DNA of 64,000 nt from Bog-473 sp963701955 (GTDB taxonomy: Bacteria > Actinomycetota > Acidimicrobiia > Acidimicrobiales > RAAP-2): positions 2,046,001 through 2,110,000 of the forward strand of contig OY969694.1 in NCBI GenBank assembly GCA_963701955.1. Reading direction: 5' to 3'. The notes beneath the pieces were generated by a model. It ran no database searches. It saw only the letters and a list, made by a program, of their open reading frames with translations, and was not told the DNA's origin. Each line of letters begins with the position of its first letter. Position 1 is the stretch's first letter. Below are positions 24,280 through 33,026 of this stretch, one piece after another. The translations under genes were made by a program, and so were the position numbers.

Positions 24280-24752
24280 CGCTCCTCCATCAGCACCACG
24301 GCCATGCACGCGATGCCCTCGGCCCGGCCGAGCGCGCCCATGCCCTCGGCGCGGGTTGCCTTGACGGACACGGGGGCACCGAGCACGTCGCGCATCCGCT
24401 GAGCCATGGCGTCGGTGTAGGGGGCCAGCCTGGGGACCTCGGCGACGATCGTGCAGTCGGCGTTGGAGCACACGAACCCCTGCTCGGCTGCCATCCGGAC
24501 GACCTCGGAGAGCAGGCCCACGCTGTCGGCACCCTCCCAGGCGGGATCGGTGTCGGGAAAGTGGCGGCCCAGGTCGCCGAGCCCCACCGCGCCGAGCACG
24601 GCGTCGGCCAGCGCATGACACACCGCATCGGCGTCGCTGTGGCCATGGAGACCCCGGGCCCCGTCGACGACCACGCCGCCCAGCACCAACGGTCGGTCGG
24701 GGTCCTCCGAGAACCGGTGCGCGTCGATCCCCTGTCCGAGGCGCACGCTCAC
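24276..24752 (-). CDS. ispF: 2-C-methyl-D-erythritol 2,4-cyclodiphosphate synthase
   Basis: Fifth enzyme of the MEP isoprenoid pathway, making the cyclic diphosphate with loss of CMP. The 158-residue protein shows the zinc-binding DxH pair in GQGIDAHRF, HGHSDADAVCHALADAVLG with the third ligand His, and the CDP-binding KATRAEGMGALGRAEGIAC. Length matches the family. Its GTG start overlaps the ispD stop (24749-24752), so IspD and IspF are coupled but not fused. Confidence 0.96.
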   Translation of the reverse strand: MSVRLGQGIDAHRFSEDPDRPLVLGGVVVDGARGLHGHSDADAVCHALADAVLGAVGLGDLGRHFPDTDPAWEGADSVGLLSEVVRMAAEQGFVCSNADCTIVAEVPRLAPYTDAMAQRMRDVLGAPVSVKATRAEGMGALGRAEGIACMAVVLMEER

Positions 24753-25408
24753 GCTTCCCGCTCGGCCAGGATCCGCTCGGCGGCACGCAGGTCACCGGGG
24801 GCGGTGATCTTGAGGTTGTCGGGCTCGCCGGGCACCACCCGGACGCTCCCGCCCAGCGCCTCGACCAGCATGGCGTCGTCGGTGGCGCCCGGAGCGCCCT
24901 CGTCGTGGGCGCGGCGCAGGATCCGGGCCCGGAACGCCTGGGGCGTCTGAACGGCTCGCAGCGAGGCGCGGTCCAAGGTCCTCGTCACCGTGCCGTTCCC
25001 GTCCACGACCTTGATGGTGTCACCCGGGGCAGATCCGGGCACGGCTCCGTCCACTCCTGGATCGCTCAGGGCGCCCACGACCGCCCCGAGGAGCGCCGGG
25101 GTGGCCAGAGGGCGCGCCGCGTCGTGGACGACGATGACCTCGGCATCGGGCGGCACGGAGCCAAGTCCCCGGCGAACCGACTCGTGACGCGTTGCGCCTC
25201 CGGTCACGACCAGATCGGCCCCGTGGTGTCCCCCGACGGCGTCGCCGGCCTCGGCCGGCACGACCAGGACAACACCCGATGATCCGGGCCGGCACGCGGC
25301 GACCGCCCACTCGAGCACGGGACGGCCGGCCAACAGGGCGAACTGCTTGCGCTCACCGAACCGCGAACCGGCGCCCGCAGCCACGACGATCGACCAGACC
25401 TTCGGCAC
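24749..25408 (-). CDS. ispD: 2-C-methyl-D-erythritol 4-phosphate cytidylyltransferase
   Basis: Third MEP-pathway enzyme, coupling CTP with methylerythritol phosphate. The nucleotide-binding loop is VVAAGAGSRFGERKQF (the family GxGxR...KQ), followed by VIVVHDAARPLATPALL and the LRAVQTPQAFRARIL signature. With GTG 25408 the protein is 219 residues, close to the family norm; the VPKVWSIVVAAG start matches homologues. No ribosome-binding site is visible. It lies 29 bp after carD, an arrangement conserved in actinobacteria. Confidence 0.94.
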   Translation of the reverse strand: MPKVWSIVVAAGAGSRFGERKQFALLAGRPVLEWAVAACRPGSSGVVLVVPAEAGDAVGGHHGADLVVTGGATRHESVRRGLGSVPPDAEVIVVHDAARPLATPALLGAVVGALSDPGVDGAVPGSAPGDTIKVVDGNGTVTRTLDRASLRAVQTPQAFRARILRRAHDEGAPGATDDAMLVEALGGSVRVVPGEPDNLKITAPGDLRAAERILAEREA

Positions 25409-25437
25409 GGCGCCGCTGTCCCGAGGAGATTCGGGTA

Positions 25438-25917
25438 TCAGGTCAGGGCGTCGTTCAGACGCTGCTCGGCCGCCTCCTCGTCCACGTTGAGGGCGAAGGT
25501 GAGCTCGGAGACCAGGATCTGCCGTGCCCGTTGCAGCATGCGCTTCTCCCCGGCGGACAGACCCTTGTCCTTGTCGCGAATGGAGAGGTTCCGGACGACC
25601 TCGGCGACCTGGTAGATGTCGCCCGAGCGCAGCTTCTCGGAGTGGTTCTTGTAGCGCCGGGACCAGTTGGTCGGCATGCGCGCTTCCTTCTTGCGCAGCA
25701 CGGCGAACACCTCTTCGACCTCTTCGTCGTTGATGACCTCGCGCAGGCCGACGCCCTCGGTGTTGTCGGCGGGCACGTTGAGGATGAGGTCGCCGTAGGC
25801 GAGCCGCAGGACCAGGTACTCGCGTTTCTCGCCGAAGGCGACCTTGGTCTCCCGCTTCTCGATGACGGCGGCGCCATGGTGGGGGTAGACGACTTTGTCT
25901 CCGACCTTGAAGGACAC
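25438..25917 (-). CDS. carD: CarD-family RNA polymerase-binding transcription factor
   Basis: Global regulator that binds the RNA polymerase beta subunit and stabilises open promoter complexes, notably at rRNA promoters. The N-terminal Tudor-like RNAP-interaction domain begins VSFKVGDKVVYPHHGAAVIE, and the helical C-terminal part includes RYKNHSEKLRSGDIYQVAEV and the basic MLQRARQILVSEL. The length of 159 is typical. GTG 25917 has AGGGAG upstream. In mycobacteria carD is essential and precedes ispD as here. Confidence 0.95.
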   Translation of the reverse strand: MSFKVGDKVVYPHHGAAVIEKRETKVAFGEKREYLVLRLAYGDLILNVPADNTEGVGLREVINDEEVEEVFAVLRKKEARMPTNWSRRYKNHSEKLRSGDIYQVAEVVRNLSIRDKDKGLSAGEKRMLQRARQILVSELTFALNVDEEAAEQRLNDALT

Positions 25918-26099
25918 AGGACTCAGGACTCCCTTGAGTGGATCGACCACGTCCGCCCGGGCACACGGGCGTGCGGACGATGTGTGCGGGGGTTGCGGGA
26001 TTGGACGGGTCCGGACCGCCCAATGGTGGCTGTGTATTTTACCAGACCGGCGCCGAAGTCCGTCCTCGGCGACGTCACGGGCCCTCACCGACCGGGCGA

Positions 26100-27161
26100 C
26101 TACTCGAAGCGCTCGAAGATGCTGGCCTCGACGAGCCGGGCCAACCCGTCCCGGATGTGCCGGGCCGTGGCCGCCCCGATGCCTTCGACGGACTCGAGCT
26201 CGGCCGCCGATGCAGACAGGATCTCCGGCAGGGTGCCGAAGCGCTCGACGACGCGCTCGATCAACACCTCCGAGAGCTGCTGAGGCAGCCGATGCAAGAG
26301 GCGGTACCCCCGAGGAGCCAGCTCGGCGTACATCTGGTCGCTGGCCGCGTGGAGGTTCAGCGCCACGAGCACCTTGTGCAGATCCATCAGCGCCTCGTGC
26401 GAGAGCGCCTGCAGCCGGGCCGCGCCGCCCTCGTCGGCATAGTCGCGCAGCACGAGCGTCAGGCTCTCGCGCACCCCGGCCCGCAGCTCCTCGGTCTGGA
26501 GGTGGATGAGTCTCCCGTCGGAGCCCAACTCGACGAGGTGCCCCTCGATCTCGGTGGCGATCCGCCGGACCATCTCTCCCGGCTGGAGCACGGACACGAC
26601 GTCGCGCACGGACACCGAGTCCTCCACCTCGAGCCGGGTCAAGGTGCTCAGCGCGTCGTCGTAGCGAGAGCGGAAGCGCTGGAGTGTCGAGAGGGCCTGA
26701 CTGGAGCGGTCGACCAGCCATCCCGCCGTCTGGGTCGTGTGCTTGCGGTCGTGGCGGTAGATGGTGATCGTCGCCATGGCCTCCGACACCGCGATGACCG
26801 GTACGTCGATGGACCTGGCCACGCGTTCGGCAGTGCGGTGACGCGTTCCGGTCTCGGCGGTGGTGATCGTGGCCTTGGGCATGAGGTGCACGTTTGCCCG
26901 GGCGATGCGCGACGCGTCGGCCGCCAAGATGATGGCCCCGTCCATTTTGGCCAGCTCGGAGAGACGCTGCGGAGTGAACTCCGCGTCGAGCAGGAACCCC
27001 CCCGTGCACACCGAGAGCACAGCCGGATCGTCACCGACGACGATGAGCGCACCGTGTTTGGCCTGCAAGATGCGGTCCAAGCCCTCGCGCAGCTTGGAGC
27101 CCGGCGCGATCAGCGCCAGCGCGTCGTTCAGGGGCTGGCTGCCGGGGGAGCCGTCGGCCAC
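26100..27161 (-). CDS. disA: DNA integrity scanning diadenylate cyclase DisA
   Basis: Makes cyclic di-AMP from two ATP while scanning DNA for branched structures. The N-terminal DAC domain holds KMDGAIILAADASRIARAN (DGA motif) and ETGTRHRTAERVARS (RHR motif), so catalysis should be intact. A helical spine follows and the C-terminus is a helix-hairpin-helix DNA-binding domain (ELESVEGIGAATARHIRDGL). With GTG 27161 it is 353 residues, near the Bacillus length of 360, and starts 34 bp inside the radA end. radA-disA pairing is conserved, and RadA restrains DisA in known systems. Confidence 0.95.
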   Translation of the reverse strand: MADGSPGSQPLNDALALIAPGSKLREGLDRILQAKHGALIVVGDDPAVLSVCTGGFLLDAEFTPQRLSELAKMDGAIILAADASRIARANVHLMPKATITTAETGTRHRTAERVARSIDVPVIAVSEAMATITIYRHDRKHTTQTAGWLVDRSSQALSTLQRFRSRYDDALSTLTRLEVEDSVSVRDVVSVLQPGEMVRRIATEIEGHLVELGSDGRLIHLQTEELRAGVRESLTLVLRDYADEGGAARLQALSHEALMDLHKVLVALNLHAASDQMYAELAPRGYRLLHRLPQQLSEVLIERVVERFGTLPEILSASAAELESVEGIGAATARHIRDGLARLVEASIFERFE

Positions 27162-28600
27162 CCGGGCATCGTACCCGGCCCGTCGTCTCCCCCAGCCGGG
27201 CAACCGGCGGCCGAGAGGGCCTCCGCCAGGGTGCGTACCCCGTGGACCGCCAGGCCACCGGGAGCCGCACTCGCACTCGACAGAGGCACGAGTGCCCTGG
27301 TGAACCCCGCTCGCTGGGCTTCTGCGAGGCGACGTTCCGCGCCTGGGACCGTGCGCACCTCACCGGCCAATCCCAGCTCTCCGAAGGCGACGAGGTCGGA
27401 GGGGATGGGGCGGTTGCTGATCACAGACGCCATGGCCAGGGCCAGCGCGAGGTCCGCGGCCGGCTCGGTCACCGAGATCCCGCCAGCTGCGGCCACGAAC
27501 ACCTGGGACGTACTGGCGACCTCCACCGCGGTACGGCAGGCCAACACGGCCAGGAGCAGGTCCGCCCGCGACGGGTCGACGCCCAAGGTGCGCGGCCGTG
27601 CCCCGGGGCCGCCGACCGCCGGGCCGAGCAGCGCCTGCACCTCGACCAGCAGGGGCCGTCTTCCCTGGAGCACGGGCGTCACCAGGCTTCCGGCGACACC
27701 TGTCATGCGATCGCCCAGCATGAGCGGGCCCGGATCCGGAACGGGACGAAGACCGTCGTCGCGCATCTCGAAGATGCCGACCTCGCCCGCGGGTCCGAAG
27801 CGATGCTTGACCGAGGTCAGGACGCGCAGCGCATGGTGGCGGTCACCGTCGAAGGAGAGCACGGTGTCGACGAGGTGCTCGACCGCCCGCGGCCCAGCGA
27901 GGTCCCCGTCCTTGGTGACGTGCCCGACCAGGATCAGCGGGACGCCGAGTGACTTGGCCATGCGGGTGAGGTGCTCGACGCATGCTCGGACCTGGGCCAG
28001 GCTGCCCGCAGGCTGAGGAAGTTCGGCGTCGGCGATCGACTGCATGGAGTCGACCACCACCAGGGCCGGGTGGTGCCGCGCGACCGCCGTCTCGATTGCC
28101 GCCACATCGGGACCTTCGAGGGCCAGGAGGCCGGATGGGACGGCCCCGATGCGGGCCGCCCGGACACGCACCTGCGTCAGCGATTCCTCCGCCGATGCCA
28201 GCACGACATCGGCGCCCTCGGACGCCACCGAGGCCAGCACCTGGAACAACAACGTCGACTTCCCGATACCCGGGGGGCCGAACAGGAGGGTGACAGAGCC
28301 ACCGACCACGCCGCCGCCGAGCACGCGGTCCAGCTCGCTGACGCCGGTCCGCAAGGGGTGCGCCGTATCGGCCGAGATCCCGGCGAGAGGAACGACGGAC
28401 CGTTGGCCACCCGTCCCCACCGTCCACCCGTCCCGACCCTGAGCGTGCCGGTGAGGGGCCGGGGTGGCAGTGAAGGTGTTCCACTCTCCGCATGTCGGGC
28501 ACCGACCGACCCAGCGCGGCGAGGTGGCCGCGCACGCGGTACACAGGTACAGCACGTCAGGGCGACCTCGAGGACGTGCGCGTGACGCGGTGGATTCCAT
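27128..28600 (-). CDS. radA: DNA repair protein RadA
   Basis: RecA-like branch-migration helicase of recombinational repair, 490 residues. Domains in order: C4 zinc finger (CTACAATSPRWVGRCPTCG, about 20-38), Walker A GPPGIGKSTLLF, a RadA-specific motif that here reads KHRFG instead of the usual KNRFG, and a Lon-protease-like C-terminal domain (DLALALAMASVISNRPIP). The asparagine-to-histidine change falls in the motif needed for branch migration. It overlaps disA by 34 bp. The C-terminal 30 residues are a Gly/Pro-rich extension. Confidence 0.95.
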   Translation of the reverse strand: MESTASRARPRGRPDVLYLCTACAATSPRWVGRCPTCGEWNTFTATPAPHRHAQGRDGWTVGTGGQRSVVPLAGISADTAHPLRTGVSELDRVLGGGVVGGSVTLLFGPPGIGKSTLLFQVLASVASEGADVVLASAEESLTQVRVRAARIGAVPSGLLALEGPDVAAIETAVARHHPALVVVDSMQSIADAELPQPAGSLAQVRACVEHLTRMAKSLGVPLILVGHVTKDGDLAGPRAVEHLVDTVLSFDGDRHHALRVLTSVKHRFGPAGEVGIFEMRDDGLRPVPDPGPLMLGDRMTGVAGSLVTPVLQGRRPLLVEVQALLGPAVGGPGARPRTLGVDPSRADLLLAVLACRTAVEVASTSQVFVAAAGGISVTEPAADLALALAMASVISNRPIPSDLVAFGELGLAGEVRTVPGAERRLAEAQRAGFTRALVPLSSASAAPGGLAVHGVRTLAEALSAAGCPAGGDDGPGTMPGWPTAPPAASP

Positions 28601-28653
28601 GGCCCGAGGCTACGGACGGGGTGTCACATGCGTCCTCAGATGCGGATCCCAGC

Positions 28654-28676
28654 GTCCCCGCCCCCGGGGCGGGGAC
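28654..28676 (-). terminator. Hairpin after clpC
   Basis: Perfect 9-bp GC stem (28654-28662 with 28668-28676) and 5-nt loop beginning in the clpC stop codon. No T-run follows in the leftward direction, so it may only attenuate; radA starts 54 bp further on. Confidence 0.5.
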
Positions 28677-31186
28677 TACTCGGTGTCGGCGCCAGCCCCG
28701 GCCAGCTCGAGCGGTGGCGGCTGGAGCCCCTCGATCGCCGTGAAGCTCAGCTGTTGGCCCTCGCCGTCGATGGGAGATTCCTCCACGTCGACCACGACCG
28801 TCTCGCCCACCCGGAACTCCTTCCAGAGGATGCGCTCCGAGAGCGGGTCCTCGACGAGCTGCTGGATGGCCCGACGGAGCGGGCGTGCCCCCAGCTGGGG
28901 GTCGTAGCCCTTCTCGGCCAAGTAGGACCGTGCGGCCGCCGTGAGCTCGAGCCCGATGCCCTGGTCGGACAGCTGCTTGATCGTGCGGGACATGAGCAGG
29001 TCGACGATCTCGGTGACCTCCGAGCGCGAGAGCTCGTGGAACACGATGACCTCGTCGATCCGGTTCAGGAACTCGGGGCGGAAGTGGGCCTTGAGCGCCT
29101 CGTCCACCTTGGCCTTCATGCGCTCGTAGGTCACGGCCTCCGAGGTCTTGGCGAATCCCATGTTGGCCTTGCGCAGGTCCGCGGTTCCGAGGTTCGACGT
29201 CATGATCAGCACGGTGTTCTTGAAGTCGACCGACCGACCCTGGGCGTCGGTGAGCCTCCCGTCTTCGAGGATCTGCAGCAAGGTGTTGAAGACGTCCGGG
29301 TGCGCCTTCTCGACCTCGTCGAAGAGCACCACGGAGAAGGGCTTCCGGCGCACGGCTTCCGTGAGCTGGCCACCCTCTTCGTACCCGACGTACCCCGGGG
29401 GCGATCCAACGAGCCGGCTCACCGTGTGCTTCTCCATGTACTCGGACATGTCGAGCTGGATCAACGCGTCCTCGTCGTCGAAGAGGAACTCGGCCAGGGT
29501 CTTGGCCAGCTCCGTCTTGCCGACACCGGTGGGCCCGAGGAAGATGAACGAGCCGCTCGGGCGCTTGGGGTCCTTCAGGCCTGCCCGGGTCCGCCGGATG
29601 GCCCGCGACAGCGCCTTGAGCGCCTCCTCCTGGCCGATCACACGCTTGTGGAGCTCTTCCTCCATGCGCAGGAGCTTGGCCGTCTCCTCCTCGGTGAGGC
29701 GGTAGACCGGGATGCCTGTCCAGGCGGCCAGCACCTCGGCGATGACCTCCTCGTCCACGACGTCGAAGAGGTCGACGCCTTCGGCGCGCAGCTCGGCCTC
29801 CTGGCTCTCCTTGCGCTCGAGACGCTCCTTCTCCTGCTCGGCCAGCTTCTTGGCCTGCTCGAAGGCGCCCTTCTCAATGGCGGCCTCCTTGTCGGCGCGC
29901 AGTCGCGCGATCTCCTCGTCGAGCTTCTTCGCGCTCGGCGGGGTGCTCATGCGCCGGATGCGCAGCCGGCTGCCTGCCTCGTCGATCAGGTCGATGGCCT
30001 TGTCCGGCAGGTAGCGGTCAGCCAGGTAGCGGTCGGCCAGGTTGGCCGCCGCCACCAGCGCCTGGTCGGTGATGCTGACCGCGTGATGGGACTCGTAGCG
30101 GTCGCGCAGGCCCTTGAGGATGTCGATCGTGAGGGCGACCGAGGGCTGGTCGACCTTGACCGGTTGGAAGCGCCGCTCGAGCGCGGCGTCCTTCTCGAGG
30201 TGCTTGCGGTACTCGTCGATCGTGGTGGCACCGACGGTCTGCAGCTCACCACGCGCCAGCATCGGCTTGAGGATGGATGCGGCGTCGATGGCGCCTTCAG
30301 CGGCGCCGGCGCCCACCAGCGTGTGGATCTCGTCGATGAACAGGACGATGTCGCCGCGGGTGCGGATCTCCTTGAGGACCTTCTTCAACCGCTCCTCGAA
30401 ATCACCGCGGTAGCGGCTCCCTGCCACCAGGGCGCCGAGGTCGAGTGTGTAGAGCTGCTTGCCGGTCAGCGTCTCAGGCACCTCGTTGGCCACGATGCGC
30501 TGTGCGAGGCCCTCGACGATCGCCGTCTTCCCCACTCCGGGCTCGCCGATCAGCACGGGGTTGTTCTTGGTGCGGCGCGACAGCACCTGCATGACGCGTT
30601 CGATCTCTTTGGAGCGTCCGATGACCGGGTCGAGCTTGCCGTCCCGGGCCAGCTGCGTCAGGTTGCGCCCGAACTGGTCGAGCACGGGCGAGCCCGAAGG
30701 GTTGTCACCCGATCCGGGGCCCTGGGTTGCCCCGACGGACTCCTTGCCCTGGTTGCCCGACATGAGCTGGATCACTTGCTGACGGACACGACCGAGGTCC
30801 GCGCCCAGGCTCACCAGAACGGTGGCCGCAACGCCTTCCCCCTCGCGCACGAGACCGAGGAGCATGTGCTCGGTGCCGATGTAGCTGTGGCCGAGCTGGA
30901 GCGCTTCGCGAAGCGAGAGCTCGAGGACCTTCTTGGCCCGCGGAGTGAACGGGGGCGATCCGCTCGGCGCGGTGCCGGCCATGCCGATTGTCTCTTCAAC
31001 CTTCTCGCGCACGGCCTCGAGGGAGATGCCGAGGGACTCGAGTGCCTTGGCGGCCACTCCCTCGCCCTCGTGGATCAGCCCAAGGAGAATGTGCTCGGTG
31101 CCGATGAAGCTGTGGTTGAGCAGGCGCGCTTCTTCCTGCGCCAGCACAAGCACCCTCCGTGCCCGGTCGGTGAAACGTTCGAACAC
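28676..31186 (-). CDS. clpC: ATP-dependent Clp protease ATPase subunit ClpC
   Basis: Hexameric AAA+ unfoldase that feeds proteins to ClpP, 836 residues. Seen: two Clp_N repeats (VLVLAQEEARLLNHSFIGTE and LREALQLGHSYIGTEHML), first AAA module with Walker A IGEPGVGKTAIVEGL, a UVR-like middle helix (EEIARLRADKEAAIEKGAF), second AAA module with GPTGVGKTELAKTL, and the C-terminal ClpB-D2 small domain. GTG 31186 gives the normal VFERFTDRARRV start; GGAG lies 14 nt upstream. No ctsR or mcsAB genes are near, unlike firmicute operons. Confidence 0.96.
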   Translation of the reverse strand: MFERFTDRARRVLVLAQEEARLLNHSFIGTEHILLGLIHEGEGVAAKALESLGISLEAVREKVEETIGMAGTAPSGSPPFTPRAKKVLELSLREALQLGHSYIGTEHMLLGLVREGEGVAATVLVSLGADLGRVRQQVIQLMSGNQGKESVGATQGPGSGDNPSGSPVLDQFGRNLTQLARDGKLDPVIGRSKEIERVMQVLSRRTKNNPVLIGEPGVGKTAIVEGLAQRIVANEVPETLTGKQLYTLDLGALVAGSRYRGDFEERLKKVLKEIRTRGDIVLFIDEIHTLVGAGAAEGAIDAASILKPMLARGELQTVGATTIDEYRKHLEKDAALERRFQPVKVDQPSVALTIDILKGLRDRYESHHAVSITDQALVAAANLADRYLADRYLPDKAIDLIDEAGSRLRIRRMSTPPSAKKLDEEIARLRADKEAAIEKGAFEQAKKLAEQEKERLERKESQEAELRAEGVDLFDVVDEEVIAEVLAAWTGIPVYRLTEEETAKLLRMEEELHKRVIGQEEALKALSRAIRRTRAGLKDPKRPSGSFIFLGPTGVGKTELAKTLAEFLFDDEDALIQLDMSEYMEKHTVSRLVGSPPGYVGYEEGGQLTEAVRRKPFSVVLFDEVEKAHPDVFNTLLQILEDGRLTDAQGRSVDFKNTVLIMTSNLGTADLRKANMGFAKTSEAVTYERMKAKVDEALKAHFRPEFLNRIDEVIVFHELSRSEVTEIVDLLMSRTIKQLSDQGIGLELTAAARSYLAEKGYDPQLGARPLRRAIQQLVEDPLSERILWKEFRVGETVVVDVEESPIDGEGQQLSFTAIEGLQPPPLELAGAGADTE

Positions 31187-31358
31187 CCTGACCGCCTCTC
31201 CTTGTCCCTCTTGTTGCTTGTCGGTCCAGTGTACCTGCGGCCTTAGTCCGAGACGCCGCAGTCTCCGCTCCGGCACGGTTCACCCGGCGGGGAGGGCGCC
31301 GTGGCCTGCGACCAGGCAGTTGTCGTGTTTCCACAGCCGTGACCTAACGTCTGGGGGA

Positions 31359-32333
31359 GTGAACGCGACCGAGGCCCTCGGCCTGCCCCGCCTGGAAGAG
31401 GGACTCCAGCGTCTCGAGCCCTTGCTGGCCAGTTCGATCTCCACCGGGGACGCCTTTCTCGACGAGGTCACGACCCACCTCATCGCGGCAGGTGGGAAGC
31501 GTCTCCGCCCCCTCCTGGCTCTGGCCACGGCAACGGGCGGTGACCGCGATCCGACCCAGGACGACCTCATGGGCGCGGTGGCGGTCGAGCTCGTCCACCT
31601 CGCATCGTTGTACCACGACGACGTGATCGACGAGGCGACGATTCGTCGCAACGTCGAGAGCGTCAACAGCCGCTTCGGCAACCTGGTCGCCATCGTGGCC
31701 GGCGACTACCTGCTCGCCCGCAGCGCGGCCATCGCGGCTGACCTGGGCACCGAGATCGCCGCCCTGCTGGCCGACACGCTGGGCCGCCTGTGCCAGGGCC
31801 AGGTCACCGAGGTCCGCTCGGCCTTCCAGCTGGCGCGCAGCCGCCAGGACTACTTCGCGGCCATCGGAGGCAAGACGGCCGCCCTGACGGCCACGTCGTG
31901 CCGCATCGGAGCCCTGACGGGAGAGCTTCCGGCGGCCGAGGTGGAGGCCTGCACCGAATTCGGCCGTTGTTTCGGCCTTGTGTTCCAGATCCGCGACGAC
32001 ATCCTCGACATCACCGCGACCGACGGGCAGCTCCAGAAGCCGGCGGGCCAGGATCTGGCCGAGGGCATCTACACCCTTCCAGCCCTGATCGCGCTGGATG
32101 ACCCCGATGCCGGTCCCGACCTGCGGGCACTGCTCGGCCAGCCGTTGGGCCAGCCCGAGCGGGACAAGGCGCGCGCCATCGTGATGGCATCACGCGGCGT
32201 GACCGAGTCGGTGGCCACGGCGCACGCCTATGCCGAGGACGCCCGCCGGGCCGCACGGGGGGTCGCCCGCGCCGACCTGCGGGCCGGACTGGCCCGGCTC
32301 GTGACCGAGCTCCTCGACGACCTTCCGTCCTGA
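31359..32333 (+). CDS. Polyprenyl diphosphate synthase (trans-isoprenyl)
   Basis: Adds isopentenyl diphosphate units to allylic primers, probably for the menaquinone side chain. The 324-residue protein has the first Asp-rich motif in VHLASLYHDDVIDEATIRR, the second in FGLVFQIRDDILDITATDGQ, and GGKRLRPLLALA for IPP binding. In the first motif DDVID replaces the longer DDxxxxD of some GGPP synthases; the residues before it (LYH) are small or medium, which favours a longer product. Chain length cannot be fixed by reading. GTG 31359 sits on a G-rich stretch. It is divergent from clpC. Confidence 0.9.
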   Translation: MNATEALGLPRLEEGLQRLEPLLASSISTGDAFLDEVTTHLIAAGGKRLRPLLALATATGGDRDPTQDDLMGAVAVELVHLASLYHDDVIDEATIRRNVESVNSRFGNLVAIVAGDYLLARSAAIAADLGTEIAALLADTLGRLCQGQVTEVRSAFQLARSRQDYFAAIGGKTAALTATSCRIGALTGELPAAEVEACTEFGRCFGLVFQIRDDILDITATDGQLQKPAGQDLAEGIYTLPALIALDDPDAGPDLRALLGQPLGQPERDKARAIVMASRGVTESVATAHAYAEDARRAARGVARADLRAGLARLVTELLDDLPS

Positions 32334-32411
32334 CCCCGACCGGGCCTGACATCCGACCGGGCCTGAGGTCGCGCTCAGAACTGCACGGGGAGCCGAGCGA
32401 CGCCCGGCGGG

Positions 32412-32816
32412 TCAGCCGGACGTGGTGCCCGAGTTGCCCGAGCCGGTCGTCCCCGAAGCTGAGCACCTGGCCTGGAGCTTGGCCAACCGGGCGTTCAACC
32501 GACTCTCGCGGTTCTGCACCCGGGTGATCCGTCGGGCAATGGCGTCGGCCACCTTGGTGTGCCCGGCCGCCTTCGCCTTGGCCTCACGGGCCTGGGCCTT
32601 GGGCAGGCGTGCGGCCACCTTGCCCTCGTAGGTGTGGAGTTTGCTCTCCAGGGTGGGCGCCTTGGCGCACAACACGGAGAGGGCCGCCCCCGACCCCGAG
32701 CCCGTCGACGACGTGGCTCCCGTGGCGCCCCCCGACGTGGCGGCGCCGGCGATCCCCGAGGCGCCCAGGGTCAGCACCCCGACGACTGCGGTCCCTGCGA
32801 TGACCCTTCGAACCAT
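32412..32816 (-). CDS. Secreted alpha-helical protein, unknown function
   Basis: A 134-residue exported protein. ATG 32816 is fixed by AAGGAGG at 32824-32830 and starts a clear signal peptide (MVRRVIAGTAVVGVLTLGAS, ending near AGAATS). After a Gly/Ser/Thr linker comes a Lys/Arg/Ala-rich helical stretch (KVAARLPKAQAREAKAKAAG, RVQNRESRLNARLAKLQARC) likely to form a coiled coil. Two cysteines (LCAKAP and ARCSAS) bracket the helix and could bond. The Gly/Ser tail ends the protein. No family recognised. It is convergent with the prenyl synthase. Confidence 0.72.
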   Translation of the reverse strand: MVRRVIAGTAVVGVLTLGASGIAGAATSGGATGATSSTGSGSGAALSVLCAKAPTLESKLHTYEGKVAARLPKAQAREAKAKAAGHTKVADAIARRITRVQNRESRLNARLAKLQARCSASGTTGSGNSGTTSG

Positions 32817-33026
32817 GATGTTGTCCTCCTTGACGAGTGGACTCGTGCTGCGCCTGGCGCGCACGACCCCGCAGCGAACCTTCAACCGCGCTCCGCGGCA
32901 CCTTCCACACTGAGGGCGAGATGTGAAGGATCTGTCAGCCGGTGGTCAAGAACCGCGCAAGAACCGTAAGAAGATCGGAAGACTCGGACCGCTCGGCTGC
33001 CGGGACAGTCCGACACTGCGGTTCGC

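Noticed and set aside
28628..31246. Long + strand open frame of 872 codons opposite clpC
   Set aside because: Antisense shadow of a clear ClpC; Gly/Leu/Asp/Val-rich composition and no motif or ribosome-binding site. The same holds for frames opposite groEL (15555-17000), the SARP gene (58453-59985) and nadB (36441-38000).
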